Shown piece after piece: positions 53,280-62,500 of a stretch of DNA of 64,000 nucleotides. Location of the stretch: the NCBI RefSeq assembly GCF_027594545.1, contig NZ_CP115160.1, positions 3,109,001 to 3,173,000 on the forward strand, given 5' to 3'. Under the pieces are notes generated by a model. The model was not told where the DNA came from, made no database searches, and worked only from the letters and a program-made list of their open reading frames with translations. The DNA is from Algoriphagus sp. TR-M9 (lineage in GTDB: Bacteria; Bacteroidota; Bacteroidia; Cytophagales; Cyclobacteriaceae). The translations under genes and the position numbers were made by a program. The stretch's first letter is position 1. Each line of letters begins with the position of its first letter.

Positions 53280-53384
53280 TATCAAAAGTAAAGTTTGTCA
53301 CATTGAGCGAAGTCAACTTGTTGTCCAGAATGCTGGAAACGGGCTTCGACTCCGCTCAGGCTGACAGCAGAATGACTTTTGATA
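53280..53384. repeat. Imperfect palindromic intergenic element (REP/MITE-like)
   Basis: Three nested inverted pairs are visible. TATCAAAAGT (53280-53289) matches ACTTTTGATA (53375-53384). The 19-base arm 53297-53314 region (TGTCACATTGAGCGAAGTC) matches GACTCCGCTCAGGCTGACA (53348-53366) at about 16 of 19. A small hairpin TCCAG-AATG-CTGGA lies at the tip. The whole could fold as one long hairpin. Fragments of the inner arm recur near 13530, 41900 and 42020. Confidence 0.6.
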
Positions 53385-53470
53385 CAGCCTCATCTTTTTT
53401 TTATATGAATTGCTCTGCAGGCTGATTTTTCATTCCTCAATTTCCTCCAAAGTCCGGGATTTCACGAAAA

Positions 53471-53494
53471 CGTCCCAAATCATAATTCAAGACG
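53471..53494. promoter_or_regulatory. 24-bp inverted-repeat motif, copy 2
   Basis: CGTC at 53471-53474 and GACG at 53491-53494 with middle CCAAATCATAATTCAA. The wider 51-bp context 53449-53499 aligns with copy 3. A CAACTTTG box (TTTG at 53519-53522) starts 25 bases after the motif. Confidence 0.65.
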
Positions 53495-53558
53495 ACTGGA
53501 GACGCTCTATACCCCAACTTTGTCACAGTTATTTATCAAAAACCTAACACATACAACG

Positions 53559-53774
53559 ATGAAAAATAAAGCAATCACACTAGGAACAAGTATTGGTATC
53601 GCCATTGGAACACTGCTCGGAGTAGCAATAGGCACATCCATCGGCATCATCGCACTCGGATTATTGGGAGTGGACTTTGACAATCAAATCACTTTCTGGA
53701 TCAGCACCGGAATGGCTGTAGGTGGAGGAATCAGCCTGGTCAACTTTATGCTCAAATCCTCCAAAGAAGAATAA
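53559..53774 (+). CDS. Small two-helix membrane protein (glycine zipper-like)
   Basis: 71 residues with two membrane helices. The first is glycine-rich with regular spacing (GTSIGIAIGTLLGVAIGTSIGIIALGLLG, a glycine-zipper pattern). The second is near 48-62 and the tail is charged (KSSKEE). No family assigned. I chose ATG at 53559, because an upstream in-frame ATG would overlap the promoter-like box. It shares the 24-bp motif with both neighbouring genes. Confidence 0.65.
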   Translation: MKNKAITLGTSIGIAIGTLLGVAIGTSIGIIALGLLGVDFDNQITFWISTGMAVGGGISLVNFMLKSSKEE

Positions 53775-53814
53775 TCAGACATCAATTGGGTTAAAGTCCG
53801 GAATCTCACCAAAA

Positions 53815-53838
53815 CGTCCTTAATCATATTTCAAGACG
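53815..53838. promoter_or_regulatory. 24-bp inverted-repeat motif, copy 3
   Basis: CGTC at 53815-53818 and GACG at 53835-53838. It matches copy 2 over a 51-bp context (53793-53843). A CAAATTTG box (TTTG at 53863-53866) again begins exactly 25 bases after the motif. Confidence 0.65.
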
Positions 53839-53915
53839 ACTGCCCACCCCCTTTAGCCCAAATTTGTCCCATCAATTTTGAAACAGACACAAGTAAAACT
53901 TAAACAACACAAAAA

Positions 53916-54476
53916 ATGAAAAAGCTAATCTTTATCTTCTTCTTTGGCCTGATCACCACTCTGAATATTCAGGCCCAAACTGAAAACCCCATCCGCAAAG
54001 GCTTCACCGCCGGAGCCTCTGTCGGTGTAGGAGTACTACACTTCACAGATGGGATGTCCGAAAAAGCCACCCGGGGAGGAATCTCCCTCCCTAACCTAAA
54101 AATGGGTTGGTTTGTATCTCCCCGAACGGCAATTTATGTCAATACCGTTGGTCAAATCTATGATTCAGAGGGAGTTGACCGAAGCTTCGAGGGCATTATC
54201 CCATCCATCCAATACTGGGCTACGGATAAGTGGTGGATCAGCGGCGGTTATGGTGCATCTCTTGATATGCGAGCACTTTATGAATCAAAGGCTGATTCCA
54301 AAAAAAATGAATGGGGAAAAGGAGTTTTGATCTCTACAGGTTACGAAGTTCTACAGCGTGAAAAGTGGGCCCTGGATATCCAAAGCCGTATTTATATGGC
54401 TCGGGTAACCCGAATTGAAGGTGGTAATCTGGATGCAACCAATTTCTCCATCGGAGTAGGTATTACGCTTTTCTAA
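53916..54476 (+). CDS. Outer-membrane beta-barrel protein
   Basis: 186 residues with a signal peptide ending near NIQAQ. The mature chain is a small barrel of about eight strands (GFTAGASVGVGVLHFTDG, TAIYVNTVGQIYD, WWISGGYGASLDM, FSIGVGITLF) with a terminal phenylalanine typical of BAM substrates. It is the third gene in a row preceded by the 24-bp motif. Confidence 0.75.
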   Translation: MKKLIFIFFFGLITTLNIQAQTENPIRKGFTAGASVGVGVLHFTDGMSEKATRGGISLPNLKMGWFVSPRTAIYVNTVGQIYDSEGVDRSFEGIIPSIQYWATDKWWISGGYGASLDMRALYESKADSKKNEWGKGVLISTGYEVLQREKWALDIQSRIYMARVTRIEGGNLDATNFSIGVGITLF

Positions 54477-54565
54477 AATCAGAAAATCATTTAAAAAGAA
54501 CCAGCTAGGACAGTCATGTTTCATTCATAGGCTATCCTTCTGGATTTCTCCAAACCAATTAAGCC

Positions 54566-55720
54566 ATGAAATCCCAAAATATTTTCCTATTCCTTTTTGC
54601 TATGTTCAACTTTCAATTCCTCTTTGCTCAAAACATCCTTAAAAAGGAAAAAAACCTAGACAGTCTTTTCCAGGAAACAATGGAAAATGATTTGCTTCAT
54701 AATGCCCTCTTTCGGCTTGAATCCAAAACGCTGGAATTTCAAAAAAGCTGGGCTCATGGACACTTTAATGACGGCAAAAAAGTAGAAATCAATAGCCCAT
54801 TCCATATTGCCAGCCTGGGAAAAACCTTTACAGCAGTGACTATTGCCAAATTGGCAGAAGAAGGAAAACTGAGCTATGATTCTCCCATGCATCATTATTT
54901 ACCGAAGAAATTCACTCAAGGACTTCATATCTGGCAAGGAAAAGAATGGACTCGAGAGATTACAGTTTCCCACTTGTTACAACACCTCTCCGGACTTTCC
55001 GATTACTTCGAAGACCTGACCAGCAACGGCGAAAACATGCTCGCTGTAGCTTTTGAAAATCCAGATAAGTTTTGGACGCCGCAGGAAATCCTGGACTTCT
55101 ATAAAGCGGGGTTCCATGCTCGATTCCCTCCCGGAACTGATTACCACTATACTGACACGGAGTACTTATTGCTTGGATTGATCATTGAAGAATTAGAGGA
55201 AAAACCACTCCACAAGGTATTCCAAGAGAGGATCTTCAGTCCGCTAGGCATGGTCAATACTTCCATGCATTTGCGATCTAAACCTTTCGAGCAGCCCGAC
55301 ACACCATTGACCGAGATCTACTTTGGAAATGAGGAGGTATCGGGGATGAAAAGCCTTTCAAGTGATTGGGCAGGCGGCGGTATTCAAAGTACTACCATGG
55401 ATATTTTAATCTTTTTGAGATCGCTTTTTGAAGGAAAACTGATTCAAAAAGAAAGTTTGGAGATCATGCAAGAATGGACTCCTGCCAGCAAAGGGACTTA
55501 TTATGGCTTTGGCCTGATGCAATGGAAACTTAAGGAACTATTCCCAAGTTTACCCAAGCTTACCCTGATTGGGCACCACGGTTTTACAAGTTCCTTCATG
55601 TACTATTGCCCAGAATTGGATGCTTATTTCAGCGGTACTTTCAACCAATCTGAATACCAAAAAGGATCTATGGACTTTTTGGTCAAGGTATTGATGGAGC
55701 TAAAAAACACTAAAATTTAG
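54566..55720 (+). CDS. Periplasmic serine hydrolase (beta-lactamase/DD-peptidase fold)
   Basis: 384 residues with a signal peptide (cleavage near FAQN). Motifs are SxxK as SLGK in IASLGKTFTA, Y-x-[ND] as YTD in YHYTDTEYLLLG, and a C-terminal HHG in LIGHHGFTSSF. The loop LQHLSGLSDYFED is typical of class C-like hydrolases. It differs from the lipoprotein hydrolase at 44850 in anchor and in having YTD in place of YSN. Substrate unknown. Confidence 0.84.
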   Translation: MKSQNIFLFLFAMFNFQFLFAQNILKKEKNLDSLFQETMENDLLHNALFRLESKTLEFQKSWAHGHFNDGKKVEINSPFHIASLGKTFTAVTIAKLAEEGKLSYDSPMHHYLPKKFTQGLHIWQGKEWTREITVSHLLQHLSGLSDYFEDLTSNGENMLAVAFENPDKFWTPQEILDFYKAGFHARFPPGTDYHYTDTEYLLLGLIIEELEEKPLHKVFQERIFSPLGMVNTSMHLRSKPFEQPDTPLTEIYFGNEEVSGMKSLSSDWAGGGIQSTTMDILIFLRSLFEGKLIQKESLEIMQEWTPASKGTYYGFGLMQWKLKELFPSLPKLTLIGHHGFTSSFMYYCPELDAYFSGTFNQSEYQKGSMDFLVKVLMELKNTKI

Positions 55721-55764
55721 GCTTAGATAACCCTCTGAATTTAAAAGACCAAACTCAAAGAAAC

Positions 55765-56634
55765 ATGCAAGGAAAAATAATTCTGGCAGGAGCCACCGGG
55801 TATTTAGGAGGTTATATCTCCAAGGAGATCAAGTATCAAAAATTTGATTTTTTAGCTTTTGGACGTAGCGAAGAAAAGCTCAAAAAAATGGGCTTAGCAG
55901 ATAAGCAATTTCAAGTCCTCGATGTTACGAAATTGGATACTTTTCCAAAAATCGAGGAACCAATAGACACAGTTATTTCAACTGTTGGAATCACCCGTCA
56001 AAAGGACGGACTAAGTTATATGGATGTGGATTATCAAGCCAATCTCAATCTTTTAGAGTTTGCCATACGGCACCGAGCAAGAAAGTTTGTTTATGTATCC
56101 GTGCTAAATGGAGAACAACTGCGTCACTTGAAAATAACTGCAGCTAAAGAACGCTTCGTCGATTCCTTGAAAGATTCAGGATTGGAATACAGCATCATTA
56201 GACCTAACGGTTTTTTCTCCGACATGAAGGACTTCTTGGCAATGGCAAAATCAGGGCGCGTATTTCTGTTTGGAAACGGGGGATTCAAACTCAATCCCAT
56301 TCACGGAATGGATCTGGCTCGAGTGGTCATTGACAGCATTGCGTCCCCTCAAAAGGAAATCGAAGTTGGCGGCCCGGATATTTTTACACAAAATGAAATC
56401 GGGAAACTTGCCTTAGAAGCCTTGGGTAAAAAAATAAAAATCGTCCATCTTCCTGATTGGATGCGGAGGACTGCATTAGCCTTCATGCGTACCTTTACAA
56501 GTTCTAAGACTTATGGGCCAATAGAGTTCTTTTTAAGTATGATGGCTCAGGATAATATAGCTCCACGGCATGGCGTACATCGTCTCGAAACTTTTTTCCG
56601 GGAAGAGAGCGATCATACAAAAGAAGCAGTGTAG
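55765..56634 (+). CDS. NmrA-like NAD(P)-binding protein (atypical SDR)
   Basis: 289 residues. The Rossmann motif is GATGYLGGYISKE at 9-21. VISTVGITRQKDGLSYMDVDYQANLNLL follows, with YSIIRPNGFFSDM as in atypical extended SDRs related to NmrA and NDUFA9-like proteins. The catalytic YxxxK of classical SDRs is not clear, so it may act as a redox sensor or isomerase. It lies 44 bp after the serine hydrolase and is probably co-transcribed. Confidence 0.85.
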   Translation: MQGKIILAGATGYLGGYISKEIKYQKFDFLAFGRSEEKLKKMGLADKQFQVLDVTKLDTFPKIEEPIDTVISTVGITRQKDGLSYMDVDYQANLNLLEFAIRHRARKFVYVSVLNGEQLRHLKITAAKERFVDSLKDSGLEYSIIRPNGFFSDMKDFLAMAKSGRVFLFGNGGFKLNPIHGMDLARVVIDSIASPQKEIEVGGPDIFTQNEIGKLALEALGKKIKIVHLPDWMRRTALAFMRTFTSSKTYGPIEFFLSMMAQDNIAPRHGVHRLETFFREESDHTKEAV

Positions 56635-56680
56635 CTAGTTTTCCTGGAAAATAGATTGATGAATTCTTAAATAACTAGCT
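56633..56680. terminator. Possible bidirectional stem between convergent genes
   Basis: AGCTAGTT (56633-56640) and AACTAGCT (56673-56680) are exact inverted copies separated by 32 bp, located between the convergent NmrA-like and LytTR genes. There is no T-tract, so a terminator role is uncertain. Confidence 0.25.
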
Positions 56681-56708
56681 CATTCTACGACAATTATAGG
56701 ACAAAAAG

Positions 56709-57398
56709 TCAAGTCAAATACCCTAAAAGATTTGCTTTATAAGTCTGACCAACAGGAACTTTTATCCCAGAAATACTGATTTGGTTTCCTTCCACATATT
56801 CTATTCGATGCCGATTGATCAGATATGACTTATGAACACGAATAAAATTGTGTGAAGGGAGCTTGGATTCCAAATCTGAAATCTTTTCAGGACAAATTAT
56901 CATACCTCCAGAGTGAAAAACCTTGCAGTAATTCCCCAGTGCCTCCACATATAAAATCTCCTGCATTTTAAGCTGGACATGCTTTTTGTCCGACTTAAGA
57001 AAAATCCGCTCTGGTTCATCCTCTTTTTTGGAAGCTGGAGTATTTGAAGAGGTCACCTTATTAATGGCCTTGATAAACCGATCCAGACTAAATGGTTTCA
57101 GCAAATAATCGGCAATATCCAGCTCATAACCTTGGAGGGCAAACTCCTGATGAGCAGAAGTTACAATCACCTTGGGAGGGTTTGGCAGAGATTTCAATAA
57201 TTCAAAGCCTGTAAGTTTTGGCATATTGATATCTAAAAAGATCAGATCTACCTGATTACTCCTGAAATACTCCAGAGCCTCAAATCCATTGTAGAAATTG
57301 CCCGCTTTTGCCAAAAAGGAAAAGTTCTCACAATAGCCTTCAATAATACGATGCGCGATAGGCTCATCATCCAAAATCACATAGGTTACCTGCTCCAT
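56709..57398 (-). CDS. LytTR-family response regulator
   Basis: 229 residues. The receiver domain has acidic DD at 10-11, phosphoacceptor D56 in LIFLDINMPKL and lysine in LLKPF. The C-terminal LytTR DNA-binding domain has EALGNYCKVF, PEKISDLESKL, FIRVHKSYLINRHRI and the end VPVGQTYK. It overlaps the kinase gene by 13 nt. Targets are not shown by sequence, but the divergent ABC-peptidase operon and the motif-bearing genes near 53 kb are candidates (inference). Confidence 0.93.
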   Translation of the reverse strand: MEQVTYVILDDEPIAHRIIEGYCENFSFLAKAGNFYNGFEALEYFRSNQVDLIFLDINMPKLTGFELLKSLPNPPKVIVTSAHQEFALQGYELDIADYLLKPFSLDRFIKAINKVTSSNTPASKKEDEPERIFLKSDKKHVQLKMQEILYVEALGNYCKVFHSGGMIICPEKISDLESKLPSHNFIRVHKSYLINRHRIEYVEGNQISISGIKVPVGQTYKANLLGYLT

Positions 57399-58648
57399 AA
57401 GATTTCCAAAACCAAAGTATAGATACCGTTCTTTTGAGTGATTTGCAAGGAATGTTCCCCGGGATAAGTTAATTCCAGTCTTCTCTTTAAGTTCTCCAAA
57501 CCGATTCCATTTCCCTTATTCTTACCTTCCAAATCATAATTATTGGCCACTTTCAGGCTAAGCTTTTCCAGATTTGCAGACAAATCAATGGTAACAAAAG
57601 CGCCTTCAGTAAGTTTTTCCACCCCATGTTTAAAAGCATTCTCAACCGGAACAATAAAAAGCAAAGGGGCGATTTTTAGATTTTCAATGATAGCAACATT
57701 AAATTCAATGGTAGGCTCATTCCGGTGACGCAATTTGTGCAAGGCCAAAAAACTCTCAAGGTATTCCACCTCCTTGCTCAACAAAACCTCATTTTCTTTT
57801 CCCTCATAAATGGTGTACCGCATCATTTCCGACAGCTTCAGCACCACCTCAGGCGCTGCATCGGATTTTTCCACGCAAAGTCCATAAAGGTTATTTAGGG
57901 TATTGAAGAGGAAATGGGGATTGATCTGATTTTTCAACATGGCTAGCTCGGCCTGATTTTTTTGATTTTCCAGATCTTTGATCCTTTTCCACTGTTCGAA
58001 AACCCAAAGCAGCAGGAAAACAGGAATAGGCATCAGCAGCATTAAAATCACCCAATCATGGTTTTCCTGCATGAAAGTCTCATCCCATCGAATCAACGTA
58101 AATCCTATCCAAATCACCCCATAAACAAAGAAAATGACCTTTTGGTATTTTTTGAAAAAAGCCGGAGCCACAAAATGGGCTATCCCCATCCAAAATAGAA
58201 TCAGCAAAAAGATGGATACAGGATTGTCAGGAACGGACATCCATTGGTCCAAAAGCAAGGCCCCCGTGAGAAAAAGTGCCAGATAAAGAATCCTGAGTAA
58301 GCTCTGCTTACGCAATCGGATTTTGCGGCTGTAATAAAACACCAAACTGCTCAACATCCACCAAGAACCTAGGATCAGGATATTCTCCAGGTATTCATCA
58401 AAGTCAATCCTGATAAACCCCATTCTTTGGAACAAAAAGGTGACTAGCAAGGTCACTGCAAAACCCCAGCCCAGTGCCTTGTAAAAAGAAGTTTTTGGAA
58501 ACATTCTTCTAAGATAAGTAAGCCCGTATAGTTTGAAAATATAGATGACCAACCGGAACATATTGATGACGAACGCCAAGAAAATTACGATCAGGTTGTA
58601 TCTGCTGTTTTTTTCCAAGTTCATCCTCAATACTAGCCTGTTCGACAT
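57386..58648 (-). CDS. LytS/YpdA-like sensor histidine kinase
   Basis: 420 residues. About six membrane helices occupy residues 1-210. A short coiled segment (LENQKNQAELAMLKNQ) precedes the His_kinase domain with QINPHFLFNTLNNLYGL (phospho-histidine in PHFLFN). An HATPase domain with NAFKHGVEK and NGIGLENLKRRL follows. No extracytoplasmic sensor domain is present. The start may be the second ATG at 58624. It is divergent from the ABC operon with only 58 bp between starts. Confidence 0.9.
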   Translation of the reverse strand: MSNRLVLRMNLEKNSRYNLIVIFLAFVINMFRLVIYIFKLYGLTYLRRMFPKTSFYKALGWGFAVTLLVTFLFQRMGFIRIDFDEYLENILILGSWWMLSSLVFYYSRKIRLRKQSLLRILYLALFLTGALLLDQWMSVPDNPVSIFLLILFWMGIAHFVAPAFFKKYQKVIFFVYGVIWIGFTLIRWDETFMQENHDWVILMLLMPIPVFLLLWVFEQWKRIKDLENQKNQAELAMLKNQINPHFLFNTLNNLYGLCVEKSDAAPEVVLKLSEMMRYTIYEGKENEVLLSKEVEYLESFLALHKLRHRNEPTIEFNVAIIENLKIAPLLFIVPVENAFKHGVEKLTEGAFVTIDLSANLEKLSLKVANNYDLEGKNKGNGIGLENLKRRLELTYPGEHSLQITQKNGIYTLVLEILWSR

Positions 58649-58706
58649 ATTAATTAGACCAAGCCATGCGGATTTTTAAGATTTACCGGAGTAAAAAACA
58701 CAGGCC

Positions 58707-59585
58707 ATGAACCAACTTGAAATTCGCAATCTCAGCAAAACTTACCCAAATGGTGTAAAAGCATTAAATGATATTTCCATCACGATCCAAAATGGAATGT
58801 TTGGACTTTTGGGCCCCAATGGAGCAGGAAAATCAAGTTTGATGAGAACCCTTGCCATGCTCCAGGAGGCTGGGTCAGGGGAGATACTTTTTAACGGCCA
58901 GGAGGTGCAAAAAAAGCCAGAGCAAATCCGGTCTGTATTAGGCTATTTACCTCAAGAGTTTGGCGTCTATCCCAAAGTCTCTGCCTTGGATTTATTGGAT
59001 CATATCGCTGTCCTCAAAGGGATCACGGATGCTGCACAGCGCAAAGAGCAGGTGCATTATCTTTTGCAACAAACCAATCTCTACGAACATAGAAAAAAGG
59101 CGGTACACTCCTATTCAGGAGGGATGAGACAACGCTTTGGAATCGCTCAGGCGCTTCTCGGTGAACCCAAATTGATTATCGTAGACGAGCCTACAGCCGG
59201 CTTGGATCCTGAAGAAAGAAATCGATTCCTGAACCTTCTGAGTGAAATCGGAGAAAATATCATTGTCATTCTTTCTACCCACTTGGTGGATGATGTCTTT
59301 GAGCTTTGCTCCCAAATGGCAATCATGAATCGAGGGCAAATTTTGGTTCAGGGAAATCCTGCTGCTCTCACCTCCAGTCTGGACGGAAAAATCTGGGCTA
59401 AAAAAGTCAGCAAAGCAGAATTGCTTCATTTCAAAGAAAAACTTCAGGTGATCTCTTCTAAGCTGATCGCTGGAGAAACCTTGATTCATGTTCAGGCAGA
59501 GGACTTGCCTGATGTCGGTTTCGAGCAAATCAGCCCAAGTCTAGAAGATTTCTATTTCTCAACCTTGACTTCCTCCCAGAAATGA
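58707..59585 (+). CDS. ABC transporter ATP-binding protein
   Basis: 292-residue nucleotide-binding subunit. Walker A is GPNGAGKSS, the Q-loop is in GYLPQEFGVYPK, the signature is YSGGMRQR, Walker B is LIIVDEPTAGLDP, and the H-loop is in STHLVDD. The C-terminal extension is of the DrrA/CcmA-like export type. It overlaps the next gene by 4 nt, which supplies the permease fused to a peptidase, so the pair forms one transporter. Confidence 0.95.
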   Translation: MNQLEIRNLSKTYPNGVKALNDISITIQNGMFGLLGPNGAGKSSLMRTLAMLQEAGSGEILFNGQEVQKKPEQIRSVLGYLPQEFGVYPKVSALDLLDHIAVLKGITDAAQRKEQVHYLLQQTNLYEHRKKAVHSYSGGMRQRFGIAQALLGEPKLIIVDEPTAGLDPEERNRFLNLLSEIGENIIVILSTHLVDDVFELCSQMAIMNRGQILVQGNPAALTSSLDGKIWAKKVSKAELLHFKEKLQVISSKLIAGETLIHVQAEDLPDVGFEQISPSLEDFYFSTLTSSQK

Positions 59586-62500
59586 ATACTTCCCGATTTC
59601 CCTCACTTCTGTTATTCGAATTGAAATACCAGCTTAAAACCAAAGCGGTCTATCTTTTTTCATTGATCTATTTTGGGTTTTCCTACTTGATGGGAACCCA
59701 AGGCGCAGTTCCGGCCGGAGTCAATTTCAATTCAGAATATGTGCTGTTTTTTAAAATGGGGCTACTGAGTTTAGGAGCAGTTTTTTCCATTATGTTTTTT
59801 GTGATTACGGCCATCCAAAGAGATCACAAGCATGGGATGGAATCACTGATTTACTCCACCTCGCTCAGCAAATCTGAATTTTTCCTGAGCCGTTTTGCTG
59901 GCGCTTGGATCGTCTCAATCCTAGTCATTCTGATGGCAATTCCAGGGTTTTATTGCGGACTTTTCCTTTCCGAATTGGACCCAAACCGGATTACACCTCT
60001 TCAATGGAATGATACAGTTGCAGTGGCTTGGATGCTGTTGATTCCTTCTGTTAGCATTTGCACAGTCCTGCTATTCTCCGTTTGCCTGCTCACCAAAAAC
60101 TCCTTGGCCACCTATTCCGTGGCGGTTTTAATCTATGCTTTGTATTTCATATCTGCCATTTTTCTGAACTCTCCGCTCTTGGCAAATGCAGCTCCGGTTT
60201 CCAGTGAAAGCTTATTTCCTGCGGCACTGGCAGATCCTTTTGGGTTGTCTGCTTTCTTCGAGCAAACCAATCTTTGGACCCCATTTCAAAAAAACCAAGA
60301 GCAGGTTTCCTTCATCAGTTTACTGGGATTGAATAGGCTGATCTGGCTTGGGTTTAGCGGATTGATTATGGCTGTTAGCTATCGCAAATTCTCTTTTAGA
60401 ATTTCCCATAAAAAACTACCTAAAAGTGATGATTCTATAGAATTCGAAAATTCGAAGCAAGCCTATTTTACCCAACCCAAAAGGATCAAAACATCAATCC
60501 ATAATTACTTCCCAATCCTATCTTCCCTGATCCGAATGGATCTGAAATTTATTCTTCAAAGCATTCCTTTTTGGGCAGTGTTGGGAACTTGGGTGGTACT
60601 GGCTATCACCGAAATTTATACTAAAATCTACTCAGGCGGAGCTTATGATGAAAACTACTTTCCAGCCAGCCAATTGCTATTGGAGCAAGTGCAGCAACCT
60701 TTGTACTTGTTTGGAATCTTGCTGTTGGTGTTTTTCTCCGGTGAACTGGTCTGGAGAGTGAAGAACGGGAAATTCCATGAAATCATAGGGGCCACTCCTA
60801 CCCCAAACGCCTATTTTTTCCTTTCAAAATTGGGAGCGCTTTCGCTTCTTTTGATGCTTTTGATCGGGATTACCATGGCTATTTCCTTCAGTTTCCAGTT
60901 GGTCGAAGGCTATCTCAGTATGGACAGCTTCGCAATTTTCAGCATGTTGCTCTTCCCGGGAATCCCCCTGCTCTTTTATACTTGCTTATTTCTCCTGATT
61001 CAGAATTTCAGTAGAAACAATTACCTGGGAATGGGGTTTTCGGTCATTGCCTTTGCTTTATTTACCGGACCTCTGGGAACAGCAATTGGCTTAAATCATA
61101 CCCTTTGGAAAATGGGTGATCTACCTCCTCTAAGCTACAGCCAGCAAGCGGGATGGGAAATGAACAGTGCAGGTTTTTGGATTTTGGCCTTGCTATGGTC
61201 TGTGCTGGCATTGTCGGCATTGCTGCTTTCGGCCAAGCATTGGAAAGGTGGATTAAATAGGATCAAAGTAGCGCCAGCCTGGGATAAACCCACATTCCTA
61301 GGGCTAGGAGCTTTCTTGGGATTTATCGCTTTATCGGGTTTCTGTGCGTATCAGATCAACTTCATCGAAGGATATCAAAGCAGAAATCAGCTACTGGATC
61401 AGCAGGAAGCCTATGAGCTAACATACAAGCAATTTGAGAATGATCCGGAGTTGACTTACTCTTCCCTACAATTGAAAGTGGACCTTTTCCCTTCCAATGG
61501 GACCTATCAGGCTCTGGTGAAAGGAAAATTGAAGAATAATTCTGAGGAAGCTATTGATAAAATGCTTCTCACAGAGAAAGAACTTTTAGAAAACCTCTGG
61601 ATAGCGCAAGCTTCTAAATTGACTAAAAATGAGTACCTGAAGGTCTACGAAATAGAATTTGAAAACCCTATTTCTCCAAATCAGGAAATAGAATTCTCTT
61701 TTGAGGTAAAAACCAAGTCTGAGTTATTCCATAATAATCCAGGCGTTATTCAAGATGGTTCTTACCTCAATTTCAGGGATTTCGCCCCTTATTTTGGCTA
61801 TTCGGAAGGAAGGGAAATCAGGGATAATCAGGAAAGAAAAAAGCGGGATCTCCCACTCAAGCCTGATAGCTTTTCAACTCAGGATCACCCCGAGATGCTG
61901 GAGGTCAACCTAATGAAAGTGGATTTCGAAGCTGAGATCAGTACCGAATCAGGACAAACAGCGTTAACCTCTGGTGATTTAGTTGCGAAAAAAACGGAAG
62001 GAAACAGGGAGTTATTCTTTTTCAAAAGCCCTGAGAAAATTATGCCTGCAATCGCCATTTTCTCTGGCATTTATCAGAAGGAGATCCTAATCTCAGATTC
62101 CGTACAACTCGAGGTTTATTCCCATCCAGCGCATCAGTTTGCTTCCAAGAAAACTTTGGAAGTGATGGACCAAAGTCTCCGAATTTTAACAGAAACCTTT
62201 GGTCCTTACCCTTTCAAAAAACTCTCCATTTTGGAGATTCCTTCCTACTGGGGATTTGGCGGATTTGCCCATCCGGGGATGATCAGTATGGTGGAAGACA
62301 ACTATTTTCTGGTAAAGCCCAACCCTAAAAATCAGTTTGACCTTCAATCCAAAAGGGTAATTCACGAGGTTGCGCATCAATGGTTCGGACATTTGCTGGC
62401 GCCTAGAAATCTTCCTGGCGCATCCTTTTTTGTAGAGGGTCTGGCAAAGTACTCGGAGGCTTTGGTTTTGGAGAAAACGGTAGGAAAACAAGCGTTTTGG

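Larger units (their letters stand above)
53240..53558. other. Intergenic region with palindromic element and motif copy 2
   Basis: No gene is supported. The region contains a long imperfect palindrome (53280-53384) and, nearer the next gene, motif copy 2 with its -7-like box. Confidence 0.6.
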
